This document shows, piece by piece, positions 1 to 9,687 of a DNA stretch of 64,000 nucleotides; position 1 is the stretch's first letter; every line of letters begins with the position of its first letter. The position numbers and the translations under genes were made by a program. Source of the stretch: Pseudomonas triclosanedens (GTDB lineage Bacteria; Pseudomonadota; Gammaproteobacteria; Pseudomonadales; Pseudomonadaceae); contig NZ_CP113432.1 in NCBI RefSeq assembly GCF_026686735.1, forward strand, positions 3,585,001 through 3,649,000, given 5' to 3'. The notes beneath the pieces are model-generated. The model did no database searches. It was given only the letters and a program-made list of their open reading frames with translations, and had not been told where the DNA came from.

Positions 1-540
1 TATGGCGATCAGGCAGGCGGTGCCGATGAGGCCCCAGCACGCTCCCAGGATGAGACAGGTACGCGGGCAGCGCGGCGCGAGACGCCGGTTTCGGTCGTCC
101 TGACGCGCTTCGCCGCGCAGAACCTCTACGCGCCCCTGCGCACCGTGGAGCCGCTGCCCGGCGTCATGCGGGTGAACCTGCGCCGCGACCTCGACCTGGG
201 CACGCTGATGCCGACGCTGCCGGTGCGCGCGGTCGCGCTCGCGTCGTGGCGTCTGGAAGACCAGTGGGTCACCGCCGTGCGTCTGACCAACAGCAGCGGC
301 GGCTGGGTCACGCTCGACCCGCGCGTGCTGCAAGGCGATTTCCTCACCGCCACCTTCCAGCACGAAGCGCTCGGCCCGCGCGGGACGCCCGAGGACACGA
401 CCGTCCTGTACCTGGTGACGCGCGGGCACGGCCTCGCGCAATCGCTGCTGCCGGCGATCCACCGCTTCGACCCGGCCGTGCATCTGCCGCAGCCGGAAGT
501 TGAAGCCGACGATGGCAAGGAGGCCCGCCATGCGCAGTAA
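1..540 (+). CDS. ICE conjugation protein, TIGR03749 (DUF3438) family, 5' truncated by window
   Basis: The reading frame is open from the first base of the window, so only the C-terminal 179 residues are seen. The final 130 residues (from MEPLPGVMRVNL) match what I recall of the TIGR03749/DUF3438 proteins of clc-like ICEs, which lie directly upstream of TIGR03752. The stop codon at 538-540 overlaps the start of the next gene at 530, so the genes are translationally coupled. The protein is probably part of the mating-pair apparatus (envelope); its molecular role is not known. Confidence 0.75.
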   Translation, partial: YGDQAGGADEAPARSQDETGTRAARRETPVSVVLTRFAAQNLYAPLRTVEPLPGVMRVNLRRDLDLGTLMPTLPVRAVALASWRLEDQWVTAVRLTNSSGGWVTLDPRVLQGDFLTATFQHEALGPRGTPEDTTVLYLVTRGHGLAQSLLPAIHRFDPAVHLPQPEVEADDGKEARHAQ

Positions 541-1951
541 CGGCTTGCTCAAGTGGCTGATGATCCCGGTCGCCTTGCTGGTGTTGTTCGTTGCCATCCG
601 GCTGTTCTCCGGTGGAAGCACGTCGGCACCGCCCGCGGCAGATGCCGGCTCCAAGCTCACGCCCGAGGAAATGAAGGCGTTGGGCATCGAAGGCGATACC
701 CCCCGCGATACCGTGGCAACGCTCGTCGCCCAGGTGAAGCAGTTGCGCACCGAGCTTCAGACCGCGCTGACCGACAACAAGTCGCAGCGCGAGGAGAACC
801 AGCGGCTGCGCCAGCGCGAAAACTCCATCGACCAGCGCATCAATTCGGCCCTCGAATCCGAGCGCTCCAACCTGCGCCGCGACCAGGAACAGGCGGCCAG
901 CGCGCGCCAGCAGACCGAAGGGTTGCTCGCCGACCTGCAGCGGCGTCTGGACAGCATCGGCGGGCGCGGCGGCGGCCACGCTGATCTGCCGGTGGGCCTG
1001 GGTCTGCGCGACGGCGACGAGGCCGGCATGGAAGGCGGCATGCGCTGGGTCGAACCGGACGACGCGACGAAGAAGGCCGAGGGACGCAACGGCAGCCGTG
1101 GCACGGGTAGCGGCATGAGCTTCCCGACGAGCTTCGGCCCGGCGCAAAGCACGCTGGAAACGACCGCGGAAACCGTGGCGAACGCCGGCGCACGTGCGGC
1201 AGGCGTCAGGAGCGCCAAGCCGGTCTATACCGTGCCGACCAACTCGACGCTGATGGGCTCCGTGGCGATGACGGCGCTGATTGGGCGCGTGCCGATCGAC
1301 GGGACGGTGAACGACCCATACCCCTTCAAGGTCTTGGTCGGGCCGGACAACCTGACGGCCAACGGGATTGATATTCCCGACGTGGCCGGCGCGGTCTTCT
1401 CCGGCACCGCCTCGGGCGACTGGACGCTATCATGCGTGCGCGGCCAGGTGCGCAGCATCACGTTCGTCTTCAACGACGGCACGATCCGCACCATCCCCGA
1501 AGACCGCGAAGGCAACCAGCAGAACAACCAGCAGCGCGACGGCCTGGGCTGGATCAGCGATCCGTATGGCATCCCTTGCGTCAGCGGCGAGCGGCGCAGC
1601 AACGCCCAGCAATACCTCGGCTCGCAGGCCCTGATCACGGCGGCCGGTGCCGGCGTCGCCTCGCTCATCGAGAGCGACAGCGGCCGCATGTCCTACGTCG
1701 GCTCGGACGGCGCCATCGGCACCGTTGGGATCAGCGGCCAGGAAGCGGTCGGCCAGATCCTCGCGGGCGGCGTGCGGGACATGTCGGCCTGGGTCAACAA
1801 GCTCTACGGCCAGGCCTTCGCCGCCGTCTATGTGCAGCCCGGCGCCAAGGTCGCCGTCCACCTCGAAAAACCGCTGGCCATCGATCACGACCCCGAAGGC
1901 CGGCGCGTCGATCACCGTGCAGGAGAAAGCCATGCGCTCGAACTTGACTAA
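530..1951 (+). CDS. ICE conjugation protein, TIGR03752 family
   Basis: A protein of 473 residues. The ATG at 530 is chosen over the in-frame TTG at 500 because a strong ribosome site (AAGGAGG, 518-524) sits just upstream. Residues about 5-25 form one membrane segment. They are followed by an acidic segment and a long coiled coil rich in Q, R and E (about 50-150), then a glycine-rich linker and a globular C-terminal half beginning near VYTVPTNSTL. This matches the TIGR03752 (PFL_4705-like) family of ICE transfer proteins. An inner-membrane-anchored periplasmic scaffold, TraB/VirB10-like in layout, is plausible but inferred. It overlaps both neighbours. Confidence 0.8.
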   Translation: MRSNGLLKWLMIPVALLVLFVAIRLFSGGSTSAPPAADAGSKLTPEEMKALGIEGDTPRDTVATLVAQVKQLRTELQTALTDNKSQREENQRLRQRENSIDQRINSALESERSNLRRDQEQAASARQQTEGLLADLQRRLDSIGGRGGGHADLPVGLGLRDGDEAGMEGGMRWVEPDDATKKAEGRNGSRGTGSGMSFPTSFGPAQSTLETTAETVANAGARAAGVRSAKPVYTVPTNSTLMGSVAMTALIGRVPIDGTVNDPYPFKVLVGPDNLTANGIDIPDVAGAVFSGTASGDWTLSCVRGQVRSITFVFNDGTIRTIPEDREGNQQNNQQRDGLGWISDPYGIPCVSGERRSNAQQYLGSQALITAAGAGVASLIESDSGRMSYVGSDGAIGTVGISGQEAVGQILAGGVRDMSAWVNKLYGQAFAAVYVQPGAKVAVHLEKPLAIDHDPEGRRVDHRAGESHALELD

Positions 1952-2372
1952 GGGCCTGGCACTGGCCCTGGCCGTCGCCGTGCTCGGTGGCTGCGCCACC
2001 AGCAAGGAAGAACTGCTGACCCATAGCGACCGCACCATGATGGACATCTGGCAGCAGGAAACGGGTGGCGCCAGCAGTGGCACCGGCCAGGTCGCGCGCC
2101 GGCAGTTGCTCGACGCGCGCCAGAGCCTGCGCCGGCCGCTGACCGACACCGACGTGCAGGCCGCGCCCGCCGAGCAGATGCGCTACACGCGCACGGCGCG
2201 CAACGAGGTCTATCGCCAGTTCCAGCGCCTGCCCAATCCCGATCTCGTCATGTACGTGTACCCGCACCTGGCGGGCACGGACCCCGTTCCCGTGCCGGGT
2301 TACACGACGGTCTTCCCCCTGTACCAGCGCGTGCAGTACGCCATGCCGGGCGAGCGCGTGGAGGACTACTGA
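1932..2372 (+). CDS. ICE conjugation lipoprotein, TIGR03751 family
   Basis: A protein of 146 residues starting at ATG 1932, preceded by AGGAGA. It has a lipoprotein signal peptide with a basic N-terminus, a hydrophobic stretch (LALALAVAVL) and the lipobox LGGC at about residues 16-19. This predicts lipidation and a probable outer-membrane location. The gene lies between the TIGR03752 protein and the VirB4-like ATPase, overlapping both, as in related ICEs. By position it may be the VirB7/TraV-type lipoprotein of the transfer channel; this role is inferred. Confidence 0.78.
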   Translation: MRSNLTKGLALALAVAVLGGCATSKEELLTHSDRTMMDIWQQETGGASSGTGQVARRQLLDARQSLRRPLTDTDVQAAPAEQMRYTRTARNEVYRQFQRLPNPDLVMYVYPHLAGTDPVPVPGYTTVFPLYQRVQYAMPGERVEDY

Positions 2373-5251
2373 TGCGCTGGAAACTTCCCTGGCCGAAGCT
2401 GGCCGCATCCAGCGCCAGCGACGACGAGCAGCCGGACGGTTGGCAGCGCCACGTGGATGCCTTGCGCCAAGCCGGCATCCCCGAACCTGGTGCAGCGGTA
2501 CAGGGCCGCAGGCCGGCGACGGTAGCCGACGAGCAGGCGCTGTACGACGTCGCACCGTCGTTCGCGGAACTGCTGCCTTGGGTGGAGTTCCTGCCGCAGT
2601 CGAAGTCCATGCTGCTGGAGGATGGGCAGTCGGTCGCTGCCTTCTACGAGCTGGTGCCGCTGGGCACCGAGGGCCGGGAACCCGGCTGGCTCGCGCATGC
2701 CCGCGATGCCTTGGAGAACGCGCTCCAGGACTCGTTCGATGAACTGGACGAAAACCCCTGGGTGCTCCAGCTCTACGCCCAGGACGAGCCCAGCTTCGAC
2801 CAGTACATGCAGACCCTGCGCGACTACGTGCAGCCGCGCGCCCGCGATACCGCATTCACCGAGTTCTACCTGCGCTTCTTCGGCCACCACCTGCGCGCGG
2901 TCGCCAAGCCGGGCGGCCTGTTCGAGGACACGGTGGTCACGCGGCTGCGCTGGCGCGGCCAGACGCGGCGGGTGCGCATGGTGATCTATCGCCGTGCCAC
3001 CGGGCAGGCGAGCCGCCGCGGCCAGACGCCCGAGCAGATGCTGAACATCGTCTGCGACCGCCTGTGCGGCGGCCTGGCGAACGCCGGCATCCAGGCACGG
3101 CGCATGGTCGCGGCCGACGTCCACGACTGGCTGCTGCGGTGGTTCAATCCGCGCCCCGCGATGCTCGGGCCGAATGCAGAGGACCGGGAGCGCTTCTACG
3201 CGCTGGCGCGCTACCCCGACGAGACCGAGGACGGCGAGATCGAACTGGCGAGCGGTCGGGATTTCAGCCAGCGGTTGTTCTTCGGCCAGCCACGCTCCGA
3301 CGTGGAGCGTGGCACCTGGTACTTCGATGGCATGCCGCACCGCGTGCTGATCACCGACCGGCTGCGCATGCCGCCCGGCACCGGACACCTGACCGGCGAG
3401 ACCCGCAAAGGGGATGCCATCAACACGCTGTTCGACCAGATGCCGGAAGACACCTTGCTTTGTCTCACGATGGTCGCCACGCCGCAGGATGTCCTGGAAG
3501 CGGATCTCAACCACCTGGCGAAGAAGGCCGTGGGCGAGACGCTGGCGTCGGAGCAGACGTTGAAGGACGTGCAGGAAGCCCGCTCCCTCATCGGCAGCGC
3601 GCACAAGCTCTACCGGGGGACGCTGGCGTTCTACCTGCGCGGACGCGACGAAGCCGAACTGGACCGGCGCGGCCTGGACCTGGCGAACGTGATGCTCAAC
3701 GCCGGCTTGCAGCCGGTGCGCGAGGACGACGAGGTGGCACCGCTCAACAGCTACCTGCGCTGGCTGCCGTGCTGCTACAACCCCGGTCAGGACCGGCGTA
3801 GGTGGTACACCCAACTGATGTTCGCGCAGCACATCGCGAACGTGTCGCCGGTGTGGGGCCGCGCCCAGGGCACGGGGCACCCCGGCATCACGATGTTCAA
3901 TCGCGGTGGCGGCCCGATTACGTTTGACCCCTTGAACAGGTTGGATCGGCAGATGAATGCCCACCTGTTTCTGTTCGGCCCTACGGGCTCGGGGAAGTCC
4001 GCGACGCTCAACAACCTCTTGAATCAGGTCACGGCCATCTATCGGCCGCGGCTGTTCATCGTGGAGGCCGGCAACAGTTTCGGCCTGTTCAGCGATTTCG
4101 CCAAGCGCCTGGGCCTGACCGTGAACCGGGTCAAACTGGCCCCTGGCTCGGGCATCAGCCTCGCGCCGTTCGCCGATGCGCGCCGGCTGATCGAAACGCC
4201 GAGCGACGTGCAGACCCTCGATGCTGATGCGCTGGACGAGGACCTGCCCCCGGACGCCTCGGCCATGGAGGCGGACGAGCAGCGCGACGTGCTCGGCGAA
4301 CTGGAGATCACGGCGCGGCTGATGATCACGGGCGGCGAGGACAAGGAGGAAGCCCGGATGACGCGGGCCGACCGCTCGCTGATCCGCCAGTGCATCCTCG
4401 ACGCCGCCGAGCACTGCCACGGCGGGGGTGGTAGCGAGAAGCGCACGGTGCTCACGCGCGACGTGCGCAACGCGCTGCGCATCCGCGGCCAGGACCCGAC
4501 GCTGCCCGAAATGCGGCGCGTGCGGCTGCTGGAGATGGCGGACGCGATGGATATGTTCTGCCAAGGCACGGACGGCGAGATGTTCGACCGCGACGGCACG
4601 CCGTGGCCCGAAGCCGACATCACCCTGGTCGATCTGGCGACCTATGCACGGGAGGGCTACAACGCCCAGCTCTCCATCGCCTACATCAGCCTGATCAGCA
4701 CGGTGAACAACATCGCCGAGCGCGACCAGTACCTGGGCCGCCCGATCATCAACGTCACCGACGAAGGCCACATCATCACGAAGAACCCGCTGCTCGCGCC
4801 CTATGTCGTGAAAATTACAAAGATGTGGAGAAAGTTGGGGGCCTGGTTCTGGCTCGCGACGCAGAACATCGACGACCTGCCGCGCGCCGCGGAGCCCATG
4901 CTCAACATGATCGAGTGGTGGATCTGTCTCAGCATGCCGCCCGATGAAGTCGAGAAGATCGCGCGGTTCCGCGAACTCTCGCCCGCGCAGAAGGCGCTGA
5001 TGCTTTCGGCGCGCAAGGAAGCGGGGAAATTCACCGAAGGCGTCATCCTCTCCAAGAGCATGGAAGTGCTGTTCCGCGCCGTGCCGCCGTCCCTGTACCT
5101 CGCCCTCGCGCAGACAGAACCCGAGGAGAAGGCCGAACGCTACCAGCTCATGCAGCAGTACGGCTGCACCGAACTGGAAGCGGCTTTCAAGGTGGCCGAG
5201 AAGATCGACCAGGCCCGCGGCATCGAGTCGCCGGCCCTGGAACTGTCGTAA
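2372..5251 (+). CDS. Conjugative transfer ATPase, VirB4/TraC-like (TIGR03744 family)
   Basis: A protein of 959 residues, the energising ATPase of the type IV secretion machinery. Walker A is GPTGSGKS at residues 536-543, and the Walker B acidic pair is D797-E798 within INVTDEGH. The N-terminal half resembles the CagE/TrbE/VirB4 region. A later arginine-rich segment with ATQNIDDL resembles the sensor region seen in VirB4 proteins. The start ATG overlaps the previous stop (TGATG). The length is typical of the PFL_4706-like ICE ATPases. A very long antisense open frame here is a shadow of this gene. Confidence 0.9.
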   Translation: MRWKLPWPKLAASSASDDEQPDGWQRHVDALRQAGIPEPGAAVQGRRPATVADEQALYDVAPSFAELLPWVEFLPQSKSMLLEDGQSVAAFYELVPLGTEGREPGWLAHARDALENALQDSFDELDENPWVLQLYAQDEPSFDQYMQTLRDYVQPRARDTAFTEFYLRFFGHHLRAVAKPGGLFEDTVVTRLRWRGQTRRVRMVIYRRATGQASRRGQTPEQMLNIVCDRLCGGLANAGIQARRMVAADVHDWLLRWFNPRPAMLGPNAEDRERFYALARYPDETEDGEIELASGRDFSQRLFFGQPRSDVERGTWYFDGMPHRVLITDRLRMPPGTGHLTGETRKGDAINTLFDQMPEDTLLCLTMVATPQDVLEADLNHLAKKAVGETLASEQTLKDVQEARSLIGSAHKLYRGTLAFYLRGRDEAELDRRGLDLANVMLNAGLQPVREDDEVAPLNSYLRWLPCCYNPGQDRRRWYTQLMFAQHIANVSPVWGRAQGTGHPGITMFNRGGGPITFDPLNRLDRQMNAHLFLFGPTGSGKSATLNNLLNQVTAIYRPRLFIVEAGNSFGLFSDFAKRLGLTVNRVKLAPGSGISLAPFADARRLIETPSDVQTLDADALDEDLPPDASAMEADEQRDVLGELEITARLMITGGEDKEEARMTRADRSLIRQCILDAAEHCHGGGGSEKRTVLTRDVRNALRIRGQDPTLPEMRRVRLLEMADAMDMFCQGTDGEMFDRDGTPWPEADITLVDLATYAREGYNAQLSIAYISLISTVNNIAERDQYLGRPIINVTDEGHIITKNPLLAPYVVKITKMWRKLGAWFWLATQNIDDLPRAAEPMLNMIEWWICLSMPPDEVEKIARFRELSPAQKALMLSARKEAGKFTEGVILSKSMEVLFRAVPPSLYLALAQTEPEEKAERYQLMQQYGCTELEAAFKVAEKIDQARGIESPALELS

Positions 5252-5264
5252 ACCGGAGAGCGCC

Positions 5265-6050
5265 GTGGAACAGAAACGTCCTTCCATTCCGATGCAGGTC
5301 CAGGCGTTCCGCCGTCGCCGCTGGCGGCCTCGCTGGCCCTGGGTATTGGCTGCTGCGCTGGCCGCGCTGCTGCTGATCTGGCTGGTGTCCCGGACGCCCG
5401 GCGAATCCTCAGCGCCGTCGCCCGCGCCGGTCAGCACGGCGCAGGTCGCTGGGCCACCCTGGCAGATGGGCAACCCGGAAGGCCGTTTCACGCTGACGCT
5501 CTATGCCGACCTGGAATGCCCGTTCTGCCGGGAGTATTTCCCGCAGCTCAAGCGCTGGGTCGGCAACAACACCGACGTGGCGCTGCAATGGCATCACCAG
5601 CCGCTGGCCGCGCACGAGCCTGCCGCGTCGGCCGAGGCACGTCTGGCCGAGTGCGCCGCCGAAGCGGGCGGGCATGCGGCGTTCTGGCAGGCGGTCGAAT
5701 GGGTCTATGCCCACACGCGCAGCGACGGCCAGGGCTTGCCCGATGGCTTGCGTTACCCCGAAACAACGTCAGCCATCGAACAGTGCATGGCGAGCGAGCG
5801 CCCCAACGTGGCCATCCGCGCGCAGGCCGCGGAAGCCACCAAGAGCGGCGTGACCGCCACGCCGTCGCTGCGACTGCTCGATCGCCAGACGGGCCAGGCC
5901 ATCCTGCTGCAGGGGCCGATCGAAGGTGATGCCTTGCTCTCGGCCATGGACCTGCTGGCGGCCGGGGACATGGCCAGCGACGCGCCGGGTTTGCCCGCCA
6001 CCCCCACACCCGAAATGCCTGCCGACGTTGTCGGCGACATGCCCAGGTAG
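5265..6050 (+). CDS. Membrane-anchored DsbA-like thioredoxin-fold protein of the ICE
   Basis: A protein of 261 residues with a GTG start at 5265, preceded by GGAGAG. A basic, arginine-rich N-terminus (FRRRRWRPRW) is followed by one membrane segment at about residues 27-45. The periplasmic domain carries the active-site motif C85-P-F-C88 in LECPFCREYF, and a TPSLRL segment fits the cis-proline loop of DsbA/DsbG-type proteins. It lies 13 bp downstream of the VirB4-like ATPase in the transfer operon. It probably assists disulphide formation in secreted pilus or mating proteins that are cysteine-rich, such as the TIGR03756 protein further on. Confidence 0.8.
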   Translation: MEQKRPSIPMQVQAFRRRRWRPRWPWVLAAALAALLLIWLVSRTPGESSAPSPAPVSTAQVAGPPWQMGNPEGRFTLTLYADLECPFCREYFPQLKRWVGNNTDVALQWHHQPLAAHEPAASAEARLAECAAEAGGHAAFWQAVEWVYAHTRSDGQGLPDGLRYPETTSAIEQCMASERPNVAIRAQAAEATKSGVTATPSLRLLDRQTGQAILLQGPIEGDALLSAMDLLAAGDMASDAPGLPATPTPEMPADVVGDMPR

Positions 6051-6232
6051 CCCTCGGTCTTGGAGGCTACGGCGCGGCTCGCCGCGCTGACCGCTACCCG
6101 TTCGCTTTCGCATCCTGGCCGCGAACAATCACCGCCGCGCGGTGATGGATGCACCTTGTTCCGCTGTTTCCATCCCCAGGAGGGCTTGCCCTCCCAGGGT
6201 GGCACCCTCCGCTCACTTTCTGGAGGTCCGCC

Positions 6233-6727
6233 ATGTCTCTCGTCGCCAACGACTCCTGCGTGGAGCCACGTTTTGCCCCCGCGTCCCAATCCGATGACTG
6301 GATCATCCGGCAAGCCATCGCGCTGCTGGAGCAGCGGGTCTTCAAGAAGGGGCTATCCCTGGAAAGGCCTGCCGCCGTCAAGGACTACCTGCGCCTGAAA
6401 CTGGCCGCCGAGCCCAATGAAATCTTCGCCATCGTGTTTCTCAACAGCATGCACGAGGTGCTGGCCTACGAGCCGATGTTCAAGGGCACGGTCCATTCGA
6501 CCACGGTGCATGCGCGCCCAATCGTGCAGCGCGCCCTGGAACTTAATGCCTCCGCAGTCATTTTTTCGCACCAACACCCTTCGGGCTGCACGGAGCCGTC
6601 AAGCGCGGACCGCGCTTTGACCCAAACGCTGAGGGCCGCGTTGTCGCTGATCGACGTGAGGGTGCTGGATCACCTCATCGTCGGCCAGGGCACGCCGTAC
6701 TCGTTCGCGGAATCCGGCCTGCTGTAG
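6233..6727 (+). CDS. RadC-like JAB/MPN-domain protein
   Basis: A protein of 164 residues. The ATG at 6233 follows TGGAGG with good spacing; an in-frame upstream start at 6149 has no such site. The zinc metalloprotease-type JAMM motif is complete: E58 in the conserved N-terminal part and HQHPSG followed by S and D (HQHPSGCTEPSSAD). RadC family proteins are common on mobile elements. Their historical label as DNA repair proteins is doubtful and their substrate is unknown. A strong terminator follows, so this gene closes the first transfer operon. Confidence 0.85.
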   Translation: MSLVANDSCVEPRFAPASQSDDWIIRQAIALLEQRVFKKGLSLERPAAVKDYLRLKLAAEPNEIFAIVFLNSMHEVLAYEPMFKGTVHSTTVHARPIVQRALELNASAVIFSHQHPSGCTEPSSADRALTQTLRAALSLIDVRVLDHLIVGQGTPYSFAESGLL

Positions 6728-6752
6728 CGACGGCATCGGCTCCCTGATCCAC

Positions 6753-6777
6753 GCGGAGGCTTCGGCCTCCGCTTTTT
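6753..6777 (+). terminator. Rho-independent terminator after radC-like gene
   Basis: An 8-bp GC-rich stem (GCGGAGGC/GCCTCCGC) with a TTCG tetraloop is followed by five T. It lies 25 bp after the RadC-like stop. Confidence 0.9.
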
Positions 6778-6889
6778 CATGGGCGCGAGACAAGCAGGTA
6801 TGCGGGCAGTGCGCGATGCGCATTGTTTGTTGGGGCCGCGTCGGCTTCGCGTTTGACTACGGCTCTGATCAACTTCAAGGGCACGCGAC

Positions 6890-7336
6890 ATGCCAGCATC
6901 TCTTTCCAGGTTCGCGCCGGGCTGGCGAACCCTCGGCCTGGCCGTGGCGTTGCCAGCAGCCCTAGCCGTTTTCAGCTCGGCCACCTTCGCTGCCGACGTG
7001 GTGGTCGTCACCGACAGCCGCCACCCGGTCAAGACCATGGGCGGCGAGCGGCTGATCGAGCTGGACGAAGCCCACAGGATTGAAGCGGAGCTTTCCGCTG
7101 GACTGCCCACCGACCCCGAACAGGCGACGGCCATCGTCAAGCGCCGGCTGAATGGCGGCGGTGCCGACCTACAGCGACGCATCGCTTCCGCATACCAAGG
7201 CGTCACCGACGCATGGAGCCTCGGCATCACCAGCCTCCCGGCCGTGGTGGTGGACCAGCGCTACGTGGTCTATGGCGAGCCGGACGTGGCGCGCGCCGTC
7301 GCGCGCATCGAGCAGCACCGGAGGGCCCAGCCGTGA
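6890..7336 (+). CDS. ICE conjugation protein, TIGR03757 family
   Basis: A protein of 148 residues with an N-terminal signal peptide (basic residues, then LGLAVALPAALAVFSSATFA, cleavage likely after TFA). The mature part includes VVVTDSRHPVK and a C-terminal PAVVVDQRYVVYG, as in the TIGR03757 (PFL_4709-like) periplasmic proteins. The PAVVVD...YVVYG segment suggests a TrbC/TraW-like or thioredoxin-like fold. It starts the second transfer operon; its stop overlaps the GTG start of the next gene. Confidence 0.78.
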   Translation: MPASLSRFAPGWRTLGLAVALPAALAVFSSATFAADVVVVTDSRHPVKTMGGERLIELDEAHRIEAELSAGLPTDPEQATAIVKRRLNGGGADLQRRIASAYQGVTDAWSLGITSLPAVVVDQRYVVYGEPDVARAVARIEQHRRAQP

Positions 7337-8280
7337 CCCGCCCATTCGACCTGATGCGCCGCCTGCGCGCCGGCGTGGCTTCCGTGCTACTGCTCAGTGC
7401 CACCGGCAGCTACGCCCTCAACACCGCCACCATCGTCGGCTCGGTGGCGTCGCCCGACTGCCTCGAATACCGCGTCGTCGGCATCTGCTACTGGCTCTAC
7501 TGCACCTGGACCGGCTGCACAGTGCGCACGTCGATCAAGGTGCGCCACTACATCCCCGACGCAGTGGTGTCGTCGTACTCGAATACCGGCGAAAACCCCT
7601 GGGTCGAAGTCCGGGCAATGAGCACGCCCAACCCGTCCGCCCAAGCGGGCGGCGACGGAACCACGAACGAGGACCACGAAAACAACCTCGCCAAATTCAA
7701 GAACTCCGACGTGATCGGCCACCCTGGCGCCGAGGTGTTCAACCAGTTCGTCTCGTCCTCGGGCTACTTCTGCGAGGGCGCGGGCACGGCGTTCATGCCG
7801 TACTTGCTCAGCACCCTGGACACGCTGGCCTGGCGCTACAACGTGCCCGAGATGGCCTACCCGGAAGCACTGATTCCGGGCCGGCGTGAGGTCGGCGCAC
7901 GCACCACGATGAACCTGTGGGGCAACGTGTATCCCCGTGGCGGCTTCCTGCACCAGACCGACGACTTCAAGGCCGGCGCAGTGGTGGCCCAGCGTGCGGG
8001 AGATGTCGTCACGCGCCGCGGGCAGATCCACGTCTATCAGCCTTTGCTTGCCAACTCCCGCGACGGCTACTGGCCGGCCGGCGCGCTGCTGGAAGGCGAT
8101 GCTTCCACCGGCAAGTGGCAAGAACTCACGCCCGTCCTGTCCTCCTCCTGCACGGTCTTTCCGCGCAGCGGCTTCCTTACCCAGGCGCAGCAAGGCGACT
8201 ACGCATGGGCGCTGTGGCGGCCGTATGCCTGCTGCGAACGCCGGGGCCAAGTGTTCCTGGGCAGCGTCGATTTCCTCTGA
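7333..8280 (+). CDS. ICE conjugation protein, TIGR03756 family (TraU-like)
   Basis: A protein of 315 residues from the GTG at 7333, which overlaps the previous stop (GTGA). It has a signal peptide (LRAGVASVLLLSATGSYA). The mature protein is cysteine-rich, with clusters such as GICYWLYCTWTGC and a CC pair near the C-terminus (YACCERRG). Cysteine-rich periplasmic proteins of this layout resemble TraU of F-type systems and would depend on disulphide formation, which fits the DsbA-like gene upstream. Confidence 0.82.
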   Translation: MTRPFDLMRRLRAGVASVLLLSATGSYALNTATIVGSVASPDCLEYRVVGICYWLYCTWTGCTVRTSIKVRHYIPDAVVSSYSNTGENPWVEVRAMSTPNPSAQAGGDGTTNEDHENNLAKFKNSDVIGHPGAEVFNQFVSSSGYFCEGAGTAFMPYLLSTLDTLAWRYNVPEMAYPEALIPGRREVGARTTMNLWGNVYPRGGFLHQTDDFKAGAVVAQRAGDVVTRRGQIHVYQPLLANSRDGYWPAGALLEGDASTGKWQELTPVLSSSCTVFPRSGFLTQAQQGDYAWALWRPYACCERRGQVFLGSVDFL

Positions 8281-8289
8281 GGTGGTGCC

Positions 8290-9687
8290 ATGAAGTTCCG
8301 TCCTGCATTCAATCCGTTCTCCCGCCGGGTACGTCGCACGGAGATCGTCCTGGCGCTGGCCGCCGCGCTCGCGTTGGGCAGCGGCGTGGCCTGGGGTCAA
8401 CTGGGATACCAGACCAGCGGCAGCGTCATCGGCGATGACGTCATGTACTCGATCGGTGGCGGCAACGCCGTGTCGATGGGACGTGCGGCCGGCATGCGCT
8501 CTCTCGGTGTCGGCGTGGGCTGGAACAGCAACTTGATCTGCGGCGACATGAGCATCCAGACCACGTTGAAGAACCAACTTAATGGCATCACCAATGGCTT
8601 CCAGCAAATCATGTCGTCGGTGATCCAGAGTGCCACGAGTGCGGTGGCATCGTTGCCCGCGCTGATCATCCAGCGGGCCGATCCCGGTCTGTACAACCTG
8701 CTCACCAATGGCGTGCTGCAGGCGCGGCTCGATTTCGACCGCTCCAAGCTGACGTGCCGTGCCATGGCCGAGAAGATGGCCGAAACGGCGGGCGGCCAGC
8801 TCGGCTGGAGCCAGATGGCCGAAGGCCTGGCGTTGCGCGATGCCGTGTCGAGCACGGATGCTGTATCGGCCATCGAGCAGGCCGAGACGCGCCGCGGCAA
8901 TGATGGCGTGCCGTGGGTCGGGGGCAGCAACGCGGGCGGCTCCGGCCAGCCCGCGATCAAGGTCGTCGGCGATGTCACCCGCGCCGGCTACAACCTGGTC
9001 AACGGCCGCGGCGTGACCGACACCTCGTCCATCGCGCCGTCCAGTTGCAGCAGCCTCTCATGCCAGACCTGGACCTCGCCGCAGGCCGCCGTCGAGTGGG
9101 CTACGCGCGTACTCGGCGAGAAGGAACAGCGCACGTGCGATGCCTGCACAAAGACCGAGACGACGCCCGGCGTCGGGCTCACGCCACTGATTCAGGAGGA
9201 ATACGACACCAAGCTGCAGGCGCTCCAGGATCTCGTCTCCAGGGCGAAGAACACGACGCCCGAGAACCTGCGCGAGGCCGGCAGCGCGTCGCTGCCCATC
9301 ACGCGCGGCGTGATCGAGGCACTGCGCGACGAGCCCGACCAGCACCTGCTGTCGCAGCGCCTGGCGTCCGAGGTTGCGCTGGCGTCCGTGCTGGAGAAGG
9401 CGCTGCTGCTGCAGCGCACGCTGCTCACGGGCAAGAAGGAGCCCAACGTCGCGGCGAACGAGCTTGCCGTGGCGGCCGTGAACCACGAGAGCGACACGCT
9501 CGACCGTGAGATTCGCAACCTCAAGACCGAACTGGAACTGCGGCGCGAGCTGGCGAACAACTCGCCCATGGCCATCATCCAGCGCCACGGCGCGCGCGCG
9601 GCCGGCTCGCGCGGCATCTACGAGGGCGATCCTGTCCCGGACCGTCTCGACCAGCTCCAGAAGGGCAATCCGGGGAGTCGGCCATGA
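8290..9687 (+). CDS. ICE conjugation protein, TIGR03755 family (TraH-like position)
   Basis: A protein of 465 residues with a probable signal peptide (VLALAAALALGSGVAWG). There is a GAGGTGG ribosome site before the ATG. The C-terminal half is rich in charged helices, likely coiled coil (about residues 300-430). The order TIGR03757-03756-03755 is the known order in clc-like ICEs, and TIGR03755 occupies the place of TraH. It is probably a periplasmic mating-pair stabilisation protein. Confidence 0.8.
   Translation: MKFRPAFNPFSRRVRRTEIVLALAAALALGSGVAWGQLGYQTSGSVIGDDVMYSIGGGNAVSMGRAAGMRSLGVGVGWNSNLICGDMSIQTTLKNQLNGITNGFQQIMSSVIQSATSAVASLPALIIQRADPGLYNLLTNGVLQARLDFDRSKLTCRAMAEKMAETAGGQLGWSQMAEGLALRDAVSSTDAVSAIEQAETRRGNDGVPWVGGSNAGGSGQPAIKVVGDVTRAGYNLVNGRGVTDTSSIAPSSCSSLSCQTWTSPQAAVEWATRVLGEKEQRTCDACTKTETTPGVGLTPLIQEEYDTKLQALQDLVSRAKNTTPENLREAGSASLPITRGVIEALRDEPDQHLLSQRLASEVALASVLEKALLLQRTLLTGKKEPNVAANELAVAAVNHESDTLDREIRNLKTELELRRELANNSPMAIIQRHGARAAGSRGIYEGDPVPDRLDQLQKGNPGSRP

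Noticed and set aside
2366..5491. Open frame of 1041 codons on the minus strand
   Set aside because: It lies fully antisense to the VirB4-like ATPase and its neighbour, has biased composition (H, Q, R, L) without motifs, and is explained by high-GC codon structure.
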